64,000 nt of DNA from DASQPR01 sp963724705 (GCA_963724705.1 CAVRVS010000004.1:496001-560000), one strand, 5' to 3'. Counted from the first letter of the stretch, positions 1-9,967 are shown. A program made the numbers and translations. Notes: generated by a model not told the origin, from the letters alone.

Positions 1-1
1 G

Positions 2-1497
2 GCTCTCGCAACCGACAGATACGTCCTCAGCGGCGACCGGGACGAATTCGAGCCCACGTTTACCTTCCACGGCTTCCGGTACGTCGAGATATCGGGCTGG
101 CCGGGGGAGCTGAAGCCGGAGGACCTCACCGCTGTCGCGATCGGCTCCGAGCTCAAGCGCATCGGAACGTTCCGTACCTCTGACCCGCTGCTGAACCAGT
201 TCCACAACAATGTTGTCTGGGGGATGCGCGGCAATTTCGTCGACGTACCCACCGACTGCCCGCAGCGCGACGAACGTCTCGGATGGACCGGTGATATCGC
301 AGCGTTCGCGCGCGACGGCCGCGTTCTTGTACGACGTCGACTCATTCCTCAGCGACTGGCTGGCCGACGTCGCACTCGAGCAGTCTCACCACGACGGAAT
401 CATTCCTTACGTCGTTCCCGACGTGCTGAAGTTCCTCGAACGCCCGAGCGGTTTCCCCGCGCCCGAGTCGACCGCGCTCTGGAGCGACGCCGGCGTGTGG
501 GTTCCGTGGACTCTCTATCAGGCGTACGGCGACGAAACAGGTGCTCCGCCGCCAGTTCGACTCCATGGCCTCACACGTCCGCCGCGTCCGTTCGTTGCTC
601 TCACCGAACGGCCTCTGGGACACGGGCTTCCAGTTCGGCGACTGGCTCGATCCGGACGCGCCGCCGGAGGACCCGGCCCGGGCCAAGGCCGACACCGGTG
701 TTGTGGCCACAGCCTGCGCGTACCGGTCGGCGAGGATCGTGGCCGAGACGGCCAGGATCCTTGGCCTGGAAGCGGAGCAGGCCGAATTCGCGGCTCTCGC
801 GGTCGGCCTTCGGACCGCGTTCAACGAGCACTACGTCGACGGAGGTCGCGTCTTCAGCGACTGCACCACCGTCTACGCGCTGGCGATCGTGTTCGACCTG
901 TTGGATGCGGCGGACGAGGCTGTGGCCGGTGACCGGCTGGCCGTACTCTCCGCAGAGGCCGGCTATCGCATCTCCACCGGATTCGCCGGAACCCCGTTCA
1001 TCACCGACGCGCTGACGAAGACTGGCCACCTTGACGACGCGTACAAGCTCCTCCTCGAGCGCGAGTGCCCGTCGTGGCTCTACCCCATCACCATGGGTGC
1101 GACCACCGTGTGGGAACGATGGGATTCGATGCTCCCGGACGGCACCATCAACCCCGGTCAGATGACCTCCTTCAACCACTACGCCCTCGGCGCGGTTGCC
1201 GACTGGATGCACAGGGTCGTCGGCGGTATCGCGCCGCTCGCCCCCGGCTATTCGAAGGTGCTCATCGCTCCACAACCCGGTGGCGGCCTGACCGAGGCCG
1301 AAACCGAGCTCGAGACACCGCACGGCCGGGTCGCCGTTCGTTGGGTCATTTCGAACGACCAAATCGCCGTCGATGTCGACCTTCCCGAAGGTGTCGACGG
1401 CGTCCTCCGCCTCCCTGGCCACGAGGACCGACCGCTGGAAGGGGGCCGCGTGTCGGTCACGGTGCCCCTGCCGGAGCCGGCCGGTGCGAGCCAATAG
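2..1497 (+). pseudogene. alpha-L-rhamnosidase (GH78), 3' part, two frameshifts
   Basis: Family GH78 enzymes release terminal L-rhamnose from plant glycosides. The gene enters from the left edge. It reads in frame 2 up to about 317 (motif DCPQRDERLGWTGD near 257-298), in frame 3 to about 540 (FLYDVDSFLSDWL), then in frame 1 to the stop at 1497 (TTVWERWDS and FNHYALGAV near 1105-1185). The DERLGW and WERW blocks are GH78 hallmarks of the (alpha/alpha)6 barrel and the C-terminal beta domain follows. Both breaks are cured by removing one G from a GG (317-318 and 540-541), so sequencing indels are likely. L-rhamnose isomerase follows after 57 bp, which supports rhamnoside catabolism. The N-terminal domains lie outside the window. 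Confidence 0.85.
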
Positions 1498-1554
1498 GAA
1501 CCACAGAGCCCCGAGCCAACTCTGGCGAAACCACACAGAATCGAATGAACTGAA

Positions 1555-2718
1555 ATGACTGACTTCACCGACATCACAACAGCGCTCGGAGCGCAGGCCA
1601 TCGAGCTCCCGTCGTGGGCGTTCGGGAACTCCGGTACGCGGTTCAAGGTCTTCGGGTCCCCGGGTATACCGAGGAACCCGTTCGAGAAGATCTCGGACGC
1701 GGCCCAGGTGCACAAGTTCACCGGCCTGGCACCGACGGTCGCGCTCCATATCCCGTGGGATGCGGTCGACTCGTTCTCGGATCTGGCCAAGCATGCCGAG
1801 GACAACGGAGTCGCGCTGGGCACGATCAACTCCAATACCTTCCAGGATGACGACTACAAGCTCGGCTCGGTGACGCATTCGGATCCGAAGATCCGCCAGA
1901 AGGCGATCGACCACCATTACCGATGCATCGATGTCATGGACCTCACCGGATCGAGGGATCTCAAGATCTGGCTCGCGGACGGCACAAACTACCCGGGCCA
2001 GGACGACATCCGCTCGCGCCAGGACCGGCTCGCGGACTCGCTCGCCAAGATTTACGAGCGGATTGGTGAGCACCAGCGTCTCGTGTTGGAGTACAAGTTC
2101 TTCGAGCCGGCGTTCTATCACACGGATGTTCCGGACTGGGGTACGAGCTACGCGCAGGTGTCCGCGCTCGGAGAGCGAGCGATGGTGTGCCTTGACACTG
2201 GGCACCACGCACCGGGTACGAACATCGAGTTCATCGTCGCCCAGCTGCTGCGCCTCGGGAAGCTCGGTTCTTTCGATTTCAATGCCCGGTTCTACGCCGA
2301 CGATGACCTGATCGTGGGTGCGGCGGATCCGTTCCAGCTGTTCCGGATGCTCTACGAGGTGATTCGCGGCGGCGGTTATGCCAACCCGGACGTGGCCTTC
2401 ATGCTCGACCAATGCCACAACATTGAGAAGAAGATTCCCGGTCAGATCCGCAGCGTGCTGAACGTGCAGGAGATGACCGCGCGGGCGCTACTCGTCGACA
2501 CCGCGGCGTTGCGGGCGGCCCAGGACGCTGGCGATGTCCTCGGCGCGAACGGAATCCTGATGGACGCGTTCTACACGGATGTGCGACCGGCACTCGCGGA
2601 GTGGCGCGAATCGCGCAACCTACCCGCCGACCCGATGTCGGCCTATGCCCGCAGTGGCTATCAGGAGCGCATCGAAGCGGACCGCAACGGCGGCACGCAG
2701 GCGGGATGGGGAGCCTGA
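1555..2718 (+). CDS. rhaI: L-rhamnose isomerase (RhaI type)
   Basis: Predicted to interconvert L-rhamnose and L-rhamnulose in the cytoplasm, the first step after rhamnose release. The 387-residue product is a TIM-barrel sugar isomerase of the Pseudomonas-type RhaI family rather than the E. coli RhaA type. Visible metal and substrate blocks include LEYKFFEPAFYHTDVPDWGT (about 178-197), CLDTGHHAPGTNIE (about 213-226), SFDFNARFYADDD (about 240-252) and MLDQCHNIE (about 283-291). ATG 1555 is used although no clear ribosome binding site precedes it. It follows the rhamnosidase on the same strand and the two probably form one operon. No rhamnulokinase or aldolase is next to it, so later steps must be encoded elsewhere or upstream of the window. 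Confidence 0.9.
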   Translation: MTDFTDITTALGAQAIELPSWAFGNSGTRFKVFGSPGIPRNPFEKISDAAQVHKFTGLAPTVALHIPWDAVDSFSDLAKHAEDNGVALGTINSNTFQDDDYKLGSVTHSDPKIRQKAIDHHYRCIDVMDLTGSRDLKIWLADGTNYPGQDDIRSRQDRLADSLAKIYERIGEHQRLVLEYKFFEPAFYHTDVPDWGTSYAQVSALGERAMVCLDTGHHAPGTNIEFIVAQLLRLGKLGSFDFNARFYADDDLIVGAADPFQLFRMLYEVIRGGGYANPDVAFMLDQCHNIEKKIPGQIRSVLNVQEMTARALLVDTAALRAAQDAGDVLGANGILMDAFYTDVRPALAEWRESRNLPADPMSAYARSGYQERIEADRNGGTQAGWGA

Positions 2719-2853
2719 CCAAGCCAATCGACGACCGTCGTTCCAGCGCCGCCATGCAACGGAGTCTGGACGCGAAGACCGGCAAGCAGATGATGCGATC
2801 GCGCACCCGCGGGTATCGTTGCTTGGCCGCTCACGCCAAGACGAAGGGTTGTC

Positions 2854-3549
2854 GTGACTGGAAGGTCCGGCCAGGCGCTCGACTCCGCAGGGCGTGATCC
2901 CGTACGCGTCGTCGCGTTCAGCGATGCGGTCATCGCCATCGCCGTTACCCTCCTGGTTCTGGAAATCCGGCCGCCGGTCGACACCCGGCACCTGCTCCAC
3001 GGCCTTGCCACGCTCTGGCCGTCATACGTGACGTACGTCATCACGTTCATGTTGATCGGGCAGATATGGGCAAACCATCACGTCCTGTTCGACCACATCC
3101 GTGATGTCGACCGGGTTGTGCTGTTCCTGAATACCGTGCTGTTGATGGACGTCGCGTTCCTCCCGTTCGCCGCGTCGGTTCTGGCCAGGTCATTCCGGGA
3201 CGGACACGGAGAGCGCACGGCCGTCGTCTTTCACGGCATTGCGTTCGAATTCGCAGCCTTACTGTTCAACATCATTTGGTGGTACGCCCGGCACGATCGC
3301 CGGCTGCTGGCCGACACCATTGATTCCGCCGGTGTGCAAGCGATCAGCCGGCGCTTCCAACTCGCCCTTGCGTGGATAGGCGCTGGAACATTGCTGGGCG
3401 CCTTCTTCCCGGTCGTCGGTGTGGCGGTGATCGCGGCGTTCATCGTCTTCTACTGGCTACCGATCTCCGGCGAGATCGGCCGGGCGAAGCCTCGAACAAG
3501 TTCGGTCAGCGCAGAGGAACCAACGCGCGGAGGCGGCCCCCGCTCATAA
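2854..3549 (+). CDS. TMEM175-family (DUF1211) potassium channel-like protein
   Basis: A 231-residue membrane protein with about six hydrophobic segments. The N-terminal signature R-V-V-A-F-S-D-A-V-I-A-I-A-V-T-L-L (about residues 18-34) matches the FSDxxxAIxxTL motif of TMEM175/DUF1211 proteins, whose first helix forms the hydrophobic gate of a K+ leak channel; bacterial members have one six-helix repeat and assemble as tetramers. The GTG start at 2854 has an AAGGG about 7 nt upstream. The tail after residue 205 is polar and cytoplasmic. Channel function is inferred from the family; neighbours give no clue to its physiological role. Confidence 0.85.
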   Translation: MTGRSGQALDSAGRDPVRVVAFSDAVIAIAVTLLVLEIRPPVDTRHLLHGLATLWPSYVTYVITFMLIGQIWANHHVLFDHIRDVDRVVLFLNTVLLMDVAFLPFAASVLARSFRDGHGERTAVVFHGIAFEFAALLFNIIWWYARHDRRLLADTIDSAGVQAISRRFQLALAWIGAGTLLGAFFPVVGVAVIAAFIVFYWLPISGEIGRAKPRTSSVSAEEPTRGGGPRS

Positions 3550-3604
3550 GCCGCGTGCGCATTCGCAAGGCATGAAACGGCGTCCGACCAGCCCGATCCG
3601 GGCG

Positions 3605-3635
3605 CTTGCTTCCAATATGCGGCCTCGCGCTATAC
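3605..3635 (+). promoter_or_regulatory. possible promoter of the orphan binding protein
   Basis: TTGCTT (3605-3610) and TATACA (3630-3635) are separated by 19 bp, longer than the usual 17-18. They lie about 130 bp before the ATG at 3767 in the only non-coding stretch upstream of that gene. No other convincing -35/-10 pair was seen there. The call is weak. Confidence 0.25.
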
Positions 3636-3766
3636 ACCCTGAAGATCGCAGGTAGGTCGGGCCATCGGCGGGACGTTACCTGCAGCACTATGCGCAGCCC
3701 CGATCGTCCGCGTGCGGTCCCTCTGTACGTACGTTGTCGACTGCGCTAGAAACTTCTGGAGGAAAC

Positions 3767-5512
3767 ATGCACATAGGGACGAAGAGGCTCGGGGGCCTCG
3801 TCGCTCTCACTGTCGCGGGATTGCTCGGTGTAACGGCCTGTAGTACGAGCAGTAACGGCGGCGGGGCAGCACAATCGTCGGCGGGATACGCCGACTGCAG
3901 CACGAACCCGGACACCTGCAATAGCGGACCGCGCAAGGACGGCGGCGACATTGTCGTGGCCTTGGGCAAGTATCCGTCGACCTGGAATGACTGGAGCTCC
4001 GACGGCAACATCGTCGAGACGGTCCAGCAGGAGAACCTGATCGTTCCGGGCGCCTACGCGTTCCTGCCGAGCGGGAAGATCCAGTGGAACCAGGATCTGC
4101 TGGCCTCGGAGCCGCAGGTGACGAGCAGCAGTCCGCAGACGATCGTCTACAAGATCAACCCGGACGCGAAGTGGAGCAACGGCACGCCGATCAGTGCGGA
4201 CGACTTCATTTACGAGTGGAAGAGCAACAACGGCCACGACAAGAACATCCCGATCGTCGGCAGCACCGGCTATGACCAGATCCAGAGCGTGACCGGTTCC
4301 GACAATGGCAAAACGGTCACCGTTGTGTTCTCTAAGCCGTACCCGGACTGGAAGGGCTTGTTCTCCGAGCCCGGCCTCTACCCGGCGTGGTACGCGAAGC
4401 AGAAGGTGGGCGGTCTGGACACCGACGCTCAGCTCGAGGCCGCGTTCAAGGTCTGGGATGCTCCGCCGACCGACTGGTCTGCTGGTCCGTACACGCTGTC
4501 GAACTACCAGTCGCAGCAGTCCGCGACCTTCACACCGAACACGACCTGGTACGGCAAGGACAAGCCGACCTTGAAGACGGTCACGTTCAAGTACATCACC
4601 GACCAGACGCAGGACGTCCCGGCGCTGCAGAACCAGGAAATCCAGGCGCTGAACATCCAGCCTGACCAGGACACGGTGCAGCAGCTCAGCCAGACGCCGG
4701 GCGTCAACTACGAGGTCTCGGCCGGGTTCTCGTGGGAGCTCTTCGAGGTCAACACGGCGAGCAAGTTCATGAAGGATCCGGCGTTGCGTGAGGCGATCTT
4801 CGACGCGACGAACGTCCAGGACATGATCGACAAGACGGTCAAGCCGTTCTTCCCGGCCGCGAAGCGCGACTACAACGACAACATCCTCCCGGGTGTGACC
4901 GGCTACCAGGACGTGACGAACAAGGTCACGCCCGACGTCGGAACCGGCAACGTCGCGAAGGCGAAGTCGGTGCTGCAGGCCGCCGGATACAAGTTGAACG
5001 GTTCGCAGCTCATGACCCCGAGCGGCGAACCAGTGTCGATCAACTTCGTGCACACCGACACCCAGGTCCGGGACCAGTCGGCGCAGCTCATGACCCAGTA
5101 CCTGTCGCAGATCGGCATCAAGGTCAACAACAAGGTCAGCGCCGACCTCGGTACGTCGCTGTCGACGTTCAATTTCGACATCATCCAGTTCGGGTTCTCC
5201 AACTCGCCACTTCTGACCGGTGACCACGATCTCTGGTACAAGGGTGCGGGTAACAACTTCACGAACTGGAGTGACCCGCAGTCCGACCAGCTCCTCGACC
5301 AGATGTCACAGACGCTGGACCCGCAGAAGCAGGCCGATCTGCTCAACCAGCAGGACGCCATCATGGCGAAGGCATTCGTCACCCTGGCGCTGTACCAGAA
5401 GCCGAACCTGCAGGTCGCGACGAACCAGTACATCAACATCCGTGACAACAACGCTGGTTCGTACTTCACGTACAACACCCAGCAGTGGGGTCTGAACGCC
5501 TCGGCCTCATAA
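3767..5512 (+). CDS. ABC transporter substrate-binding lipoprotein, family 5 (peptide/opine type)
   Basis: Extracytoplasmic solute-binding protein of the SBP_bac_5 class (DppA/OppA-like), expected to hand peptides or similar ligands to an ABC importer. ATG 3767 is chosen over the in-frame upstream start because GGAGG sits at 3758-3762 and a clean lipoprotein signal follows: MHIGTKRLGG, a hydrophobic stretch, then V-T-A-C with Cys25 as the lipidated residue. The mature part is about 557 residues, normal for the family. It is an orphan: no permease or ATPase gene is adjacent, and a strong terminator follows at 5564. It may work with a transporter encoded elsewhere or act as a ligand sensor. The ligand cannot be read from sequence. 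Confidence 0.88.
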   Translation: MHIGTKRLGGLVALTVAGLLGVTACSTSSNGGGAAQSSAGYADCSTNPDTCNSGPRKDGGDIVVALGKYPSTWNDWSSDGNIVETVQQENLIVPGAYAFLPSGKIQWNQDLLASEPQVTSSSPQTIVYKINPDAKWSNGTPISADDFIYEWKSNNGHDKNIPIVGSTGYDQIQSVTGSDNGKTVTVVFSKPYPDWKGLFSEPGLYPAWYAKQKVGGLDTDAQLEAAFKVWDAPPTDWSAGPYTLSNYQSQQSATFTPNTTWYGKDKPTLKTVTFKYITDQTQDVPALQNQEIQALNIQPDQDTVQQLSQTPGVNYEVSAGFSWELFEVNTASKFMKDPALREAIFDATNVQDMIDKTVKPFFPAAKRDYNDNILPGVTGYQDVTNKVTPDVGTGNVAKAKSVLQAAGYKLNGSQLMTPSGEPVSINFVHTDTQVRDQSAQLMTQYLSQIGIKVNNKVSADLGTSLSTFNFDIIQFGFSNSPLLTGDHDLWYKGAGNNFTNWSDPQSDQLLDQMSQTLDPQKQADLLNQQDAIMAKAFVTLALYQKPNLQVATNQYINIRDNNAGSYFTYNTQQWGLNASAS

Positions 5513-5563
5513 CGCGGCCAAAGGCGAAAGCCCGGATAACTACAGCAGGGGCCAACGCCCCAA

Positions 5564-5602
5564 GCACAGCCCCCGAGCGCGACGTGCGCTCGGGGGCTGT
5601 GC
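5564..5602. terminator. strong bidirectional hairpin terminator
   Basis: A perfect 17-bp inverted repeat (5564-5580 and 5586-5602) with a 5-nt loop GACGT lies between the convergent binding-protein gene (ends 5512) and the M20 gene (ends 5638). The stem is G+C-rich and the following T tract is short, as is common for actinobacterial terminators. It can serve transcripts from either side. Confidence 0.85.
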
Positions 5603-5637
5603 AGTTTCAGCTGAGGGCCCGCGCGCGAGCGGAGCTG

Positions 5638-6885
5638 TCAAGACGTTTGAAGTGAAGCGTCGGTACGCGGTCCGGGCGCTCGGGGCGTTCCGTGTAGGAC
5701 GTGGAGCCGACTTAAGAGCAGCCCGGCCATGGCACGGACGCCCAGTCCGATCGCGTCTTCGTCGGCGGCGAAGTCCGGCGCGTGTGGGACGCCGTTGAGG
5801 CCGGCGTCTGGGTTCGCTACGCCGAGGTAGAACATTGCTCCCGGCACTCGTCGTAGGAACAACGCGAAGTCCTCGCCGTTGAACGGAAATGCGGCGTGCA
5901 GCACCTTGACCGCGCTCACCCCGGCGACGCCGCGCAGATGGTCGGCCGCCGCCAGGCTGAGTGCTGGAGAGCACACCATCGCCGGAAACGGCGGCTGGGG
6001 GAAATCGACCTCGGCCCCCGCAACCGAACCCGCCAGCCGGCGTACGTCGTCACGGAGCCTGGGATACCGGTCGTCGGGCCACGTCCGCAACCACAGCTGC
6101 AGCCGCACCGCGCCATGACTGTCGGCGGTCAGCTGGGATCCGGCCAGAACGAACGTCGCCAGCGGCCCGTCCGGAGTCTGGAGGTCATCGATGAGCCGCG
6201 TAAGCTCGTCGGGTGTCCTTGGCTGCCTCACGGTGGACAAGTCAGTGATCGCGGCGGCGAGTTGTTCCGCGCGGCCGGCGGCGTCCGATCCGGACACGTC
6301 GACATGCCCGACATCCAAACCTGGCTGTCCAAACCCGGGCATCACCGCGAGGACACCGACCGGCACGGGAGCGCAGTGCAGCGCGTAGATCTCGTGCGGC
6401 GCTATACGGTCAAGGACACCGGCGTCAATCATCGCGCGGGCTCCCTCGAGCGTCTCCTCAGCGGGTTGGAACACGAACGCGACCCGGCCGTTGATGAGGT
6501 GGCGCATTCGCGCGAGCACCTGGGCAATGCCTACGCCGATCGCGGTGTGCAGGTCGTGGCCGCAGATGTGCGCTGCGCCGGGGACTCGTGAGACGAAGTC
6601 GCTGTCGCCCAGTTCGTCGGCGACGACGGCGTCCATGTCGGCACGGTAGGCAACGGTCGGGCCAGGGCCGGCGCCCTCTAGCACGGCCTCCACGCCGTGG
6701 CCGCCGACACCGCTCGACACAGAAAGGCCCGCGGCGCGAAGCCGCTGAGCGGCCGCGGATGCGGTGCGGCGTTCGTCGCCGGCCAGCTCGGGCCAAGCGT
6801 GAATGTCCCGCCTGAGGGCAATCAGGTCGGCATCAAAATCGGCTGCGATCTGGTCAATGAGTGCACCGTGCAGCCGAGCCGTCAT
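5638..6885 (-). CDS. M20D-family amidohydrolase (N-acyl amino acid / hippurate hydrolase type)
   Basis: A 415-residue zinc hydrolase of the M20D group, which removes acyl groups from N-acyl amino acids or related amides. Metal-ligand motifs are visible: Cys108-Gly-His110-Asp-Leu-His113 and Q-P-A-E-E (Glu143/Glu144), then the lid domain and the C-terminal FNGEDFALFLRRVPG block with the last ligand region. Length is normal. A TATCGT box lies 7 nt before the ATG, suggesting a leaderless transcript. Substrate identity is not readable. The gene is convergent with the orphan binding protein and divergent from a PPOX protein, so it seems to be transcribed alone. Confidence 0.88.
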   Translation of the reverse strand: MTARLHGALIDQIAADFDADLIALRRDIHAWPELAGDERRTASAAAQRLRAAGLSVSSGVGGHGVEAVLEGAGPGPTVAYRADMDAVVADELGDSDFVSRVPGAAHICGHDLHTAIGVGIAQVLARMRHLINGRVAFVFQPAEETLEGARAMIDAGVLDRIAPHEIYALHCAPVPVGVLAVMPGFGQPGLDVGHVDVSGSDAAGRAEQLAAAITDLSTVRQPRTPDELTRLIDDLQTPDGPLATFVLAGSQLTADSHGAVRLQLWLRTWPDDRYPRLRDDVRRLAGSVAGAEVDFPQPPFPAMVCSPALSLAAADHLRGVAGVSAVKVLHAAFPFNGEDFALFLRRVPGAMFYLGVANPDAGLNGVPHAPDFAADEDAIGLGVRAMAGLLLSRLHVLHGTPRAPGPRTDASLQTS

Positions 6886-6892
6886 ACGTCAC

Positions 6893-6898
6893 ACGATA
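6893..6898 (-). promoter_or_regulatory. -10 box for a leaderless M20 transcript
   Basis: On the minus strand TATCGT is followed by 7 nt and then the ATG at 6885. TANNNT 6-7 nt before the start codon is the usual layout of leaderless promoters in Actinobacteria. No good -35 is visible. Confidence 0.45.
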
Positions 6899-7049
6899 GG
6901 GCGTTCATCAAGAGGCTGCCGTCGGTGCGGGTCGCCGGATTGGCTATATCGCCGTGGTTCGGCGGGCCGTTCGACACGGTGCTACGGAAAGTCCGAGAAT
7001 TCTTGGCGCGAGATGTCGATTTGCCGGCAGGTCTGCTCGACGCGTGGGT

Positions 7050-7580
7050 ATGACTGACACCATGACTGAGCCGATCTCGACGCGAAACCTCGACCGATAC
7101 GGGTCAGCGGAGCTGCCGTGGAGCCGCCCGCACGACATCCTGGTCCGCGACACGCCCGAGGTCGACCTGACGTTCTTCGTGGCGACCGTGCGGCCCGACG
7201 GCCGGCCACACTCGGCCGGCGTCGGGGCCACGTGGGTCGACGGCGGGCTGTACTTCACGAGCGGGCCGGGCACGCTCAAATCGCGCAACCTGGCAGCGAA
7301 TCCGGCGTGCACCGTTTCGGTGCGATTGCCCGGCATCGACCTGGTGCTCGAGGGCGAGGCCTATCGGGACACCGATGCGCCCACGCTGGAGCGTCTGGCG
7401 GCCGTCTACCGAACGGGCGGCTGGCCGGCTTCGGCGGAGGGTGACGCGCTCACCGCCCCGTACAGCGCGCCGAGCGCCGGCCCCGCACCCTGGTACCTGT
7501 ACCGGCTTACGCTGCACACGGCCGTAGGCGTGGCCACCGCCGAACCTTACGGCGCCACCCGTTGGGACTTCGCCCACTAG
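7050..7580 (+). CDS. pyridoxamine 5'-phosphate oxidase-fold protein (FMN or F420 binding)
   Basis: A 176-residue split-barrel protein. The core PDGRPHSAGVGATWVDGGLY, then F-T-S-G-P-G-T-L-K-S-R-N-L, is the typical PPOX beta-barrel with the KxxNL element that contacts the cofactor phosphate. Actinobacterial members bind FMN, F420 or haem; the sequence alone does not decide which. ATG 7050 (MTDTMTEP) is preferred to the longer in-frame start at 6954, whose extra 32 residues are arginine-rich and unlike the family. It stands alone between a divergent M20 gene and a convergent acyl-CoA ligase. Confidence 0.75.
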   Translation: MTDTMTEPISTRNLDRYGSAELPWSRPHDILVRDTPEVDLTFFVATVRPDGRPHSAGVGATWVDGGLYFTSGPGTLKSRNLAANPACTVSVRLPGIDLVLEGEAYRDTDAPTLERLAAVYRTGGWPASAEGDALTAPYSAPSAGPAPWYLYRLTLHTAVGVATAEPYGATRWDFAH

Positions 7581-7609
7581 GTGTCTGCGTGACCACGCCG
7601 AGCTTGCTC

Positions 7610-9502
7610 TCAGGAGATGTCGGCGACGCGATCGCCGCGGAGGATCGGCGTCAACGCATCGATCACGTCGGGGTCCTCGATGGTCGACGGGACGTTGACC
7701 GGTCTGCCGTCAGCCAAGTCGCGCATCGTCTTGCGGAGGATCTTTCCGGATCGGGTCTTCGGAAGCGCGGCCACTACGGCCACGTCACGAAACGCGGCGA
7801 CGGGTCCGATCTCACGTCGTACGGCGTCGATGAGCTCCGCGGTGAGAGCGGCGGGCGAAACCTCGGATGTAGCGCGCAAGACGACGAGCGCGCGGGGCGT
7901 CTGACCTTTGACCGGGTCGGCGACTCCGATGACAGCGCACTCGGCGACCGCTGGGTTCGCCGCGATCACCGCTTCGATCGCTCCGGTGGAGAGCCGGTGT
8001 CCGGCCACGTTGATCACGTCATCGGTGCGGCCCATGACGTACACGTAACCGTCCGCGTCGATGTGGCCGCCGTCGCCGGTCAGGTAGTAGCCGGGAAAGC
8101 GATCCAGGTACGAGCGCCGGTACCACTCATCGTCGCCCCACAACGTGGGCAGCGTGCCGGGCGGCAGCGGCAACTCGATCGCGATGGCGCCTTCCTGGTC
8201 CGCGCCGAGCGGAGTGCCGTCCTCGGCGAGGATCCGCACCCGGAAGCCCGGCATCGCAACGGTCGGTGAACCAGGCTTGATGGGCAACGGCTCCAGCCCA
8301 CGCGGGTTGGCGCAGATAGCCCACCCGGTTTCGGTCTGCCACCAGTGGTCCACGACGGGCACGCCGAGCAGAGTCTGCGCCCACTGCCAGGTCGGCGGGT
8401 CGAGCCGCTCGCCCGCGAGGAACAGCGTCTGCAAGGCGGCGACGTCCACGTCTCGCAGGAGCTCACCGTTCGGATCGAGCCGCTTGATGGCGCGAATCGC
8501 GGTCGGGGCGGTGAACAGCGCCTTCACCCGATGCTCGGCGACCACGCGCCAGAACGCTCCCGCGTCCGGCGTCCCGACCGGCTTTCCCTCGTACAGCACG
8601 GTGGTCGCTCCGGCCAGCAGGGGCGCGTACACGATGTAGGAGTGGCCGACGACCCAGCCGATGTCGGACGCGGTCCAGAAGACGTCGCCCGGGTCGATGT
8701 CGTAGATGTTCTTGAGCGACCACAGAAGTGCGACCGCATGGCCGCCGTTGTCTCGCACCACGCCCTTGGGCCGGCCGGTAGTGCCGGACGTGTAGAGGAT
8801 GTAGAGCGGATCGGTCGCCTCGACCGCGACGCACTCCGCGGCCCGCGCGCCGTCCAGCGCGTCGTGCCAATCGAGATCGCGGGGCGAGGTCATGGCGGCC
8901 GACGCTTCCGGACGCTGCAGCACGATGACGCGGCCGGGCACATGATCGGCTATGGCCAGCGCCTCGTCGACGATCGGCTTGTACTCCACGACCCGGCCCG
9001 GCTCGATGCCACACGACGCGATGACGACGACAGCGGGCCGCGCATCGTCGATGCGGGCGGCCAGCTCCGGCGCAGCGAAGCCGCCGAAAACCACCGAGTG
9101 GACCGCGCCGAGGCGAGCACACGCGAGCATCGCGACCACGGCCTCCGGAACCATCGGCATGTAGATGACGACGCGGTCGCCTTTGCCGACGCCCTCGGTA
9201 CGGAGTGCGCCCGCGAAGTTGGCCACCCGCTCACGCAGCTCCCGGTAGGTCAACCGGGAGACTCCGGTGTACGCGGAATGGTGTATCAGCGCCACCTGCT
9301 CGCCTCGGCCGGCCTCGACATGACGGTCGAGCGCGTTGTACGCCGTATTCAAGCGACCGCCGGGGAACCACCGGTAGAACGGCGCCCGACTGTCATCGAG
9401 AGCGTGGTCCGGTCGGCGCTCCCAGGTCACCGCGTCGGCCGCTTCCATCCAGAACGACTCAGGATCGTCGAGACTGCGCTGGTACGTCTCCGCGTACGTC
9501 AT
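7610..9502 (-). CDS. prpE: propionate--CoA ligase (acetyl-CoA synthetase family)
   Basis: A 630-residue ANL-superfamily enzyme that adenylates a short-chain acid and transfers it to CoA. Motifs in order: A3 loop YTSGTTGRPKGVVRD (about 234-248), VDHWWQTETGWA (about 377-388), the hinge/A8 region with YLTGDGG and MGRTDDVINVAGHRLSTG, and the catalytic lysine in SGKILRKTMR (about 589-598), the usual site of regulatory acetylation. Overall layout and the NVPSTIEDP stretch after the lysine resemble PrpE more than Acs, so propionyl-CoA formation is the best guess. It lies 100 bp downstream of the cupin gene on the same strand and may be the last gene of the GntR-Cache-cupin operon. Confidence 0.85.
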   Translation of the reverse strand: MTYAETYQRSLDDPESFWMEAADAVTWERRPDHALDDSRAPFYRWFPGGRLNTAYNALDRHVEAGRGEQVALIHHSAYTGVSRLTYRELRERVANFAGALRTEGVGKGDRVVIYMPMVPEAVVAMLACARLGAVHSVVFGGFAAPELAARIDDARPAVVVIASCGIEPGRVVEYKPIVDEALAIADHVPGRVIVLQRPEASAAMTSPRDLDWHDALDGARAAECVAVEATDPLYILYTSGTTGRPKGVVRDNGGHAVALLWSLKNIYDIDPGDVFWTASDIGWVVGHSYIVYAPLLAGATTVLYEGKPVGTPDAGAFWRVVAEHRVKALFTAPTAIRAIKRLDPNGELLRDVDVAALQTLFLAGERLDPPTWQWAQTLLGVPVVDHWWQTETGWAICANPRGLEPLPIKPGSPTVAMPGFRVRILAEDGTPLGADQEGAIAIELPLPPGTLPTLWGDDEWYRRSYLDRFPGYYLTGDGGHIDADGYVYVMGRTDDVINVAGHRLSTGAIEAVIAANPAVAECAVIGVADPVKGQTPRALVVLRATSEVSPAALTAELIDAVRREIGPVAAFRDVAVVAALPKTRSGKILRKTMRDLADGRPVNVPSTIEDPDVIDALTPILRGDRVADIS

Positions 9503-9604
9503 GTGTCGCCTCGATTCGCCGTACGTGTGTCCGCGTGCCGCGCGGGCCTGTACATAACCACCTTGCCACCAACGGGTGTCCGCAGGGGCGTGCTCGCTTT
9601 GGAT

Positions 9605-9967
9605 CTACTCGTCCGGAAAGGTGATCTCTGGATCCTGGTCCCGATCGAGCAGGAAGTACGCCAGGAAGGTGACGCCGTCATCCCGGGCATCGAACCGTGC
9701 GACGCGTGCTCCCTCCGGCTCAAAGAACACGTCACCCGGACCGAGGATCGACTCCGGCTCACCGTCGATCTGGAAGGTGGCGGAGCCGTCAAGAATGCTG
9801 CCCACGACCGGACCGTTGTGTACATGCAAGCCGGCAGCGTGGCCTGGCTCGATGTGGATGCGTCGGAACTCGATGTAATGGGTCTGCATGGGCCGCTGTA
9901 GATGCGCCCGCAGGAGCACCTCGCGGGTTATCGGCGGCTCGGGTTCAGGAATGTCACGGGTCGGCAT
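9605..9967 (-). CDS. small cupin-domain protein
   Basis: A 120-residue single-domain cupin. Motif 1 is G-x5-H-x-H-x-G (GLHVHNGPVVGSILDG, about 49-64) and motif 2 the PGDVFFEPEGARVARFDA stretch, so a metal site is plausible. Single cupins act as small-molecule binders, isomerases or dioxygenases; no specific function can be assigned. It begins 9 bp after the Cache gene ends and so is probably co-transcribed with it and with the GntR regulator. Confidence 0.8.
   Translation of the reverse strand: MPTRDIPEPEPPITREVLLRAHLQRPMQTHYIEFRRIHIEPGHAAGLHVHNGPVVGSILDGSATFQIDGEPESILGPGDVFFEPEGARVARFDARDDGVTFLAYFLLDRDQDPEITFPDE

Noticed and set aside
601..2418. 605-codon open frame on the minus strand
   Set aside because: It is antisense to the rhamnosidase and rhamnose isomerase genes, has no recognisable domain, and arises from high GC content.
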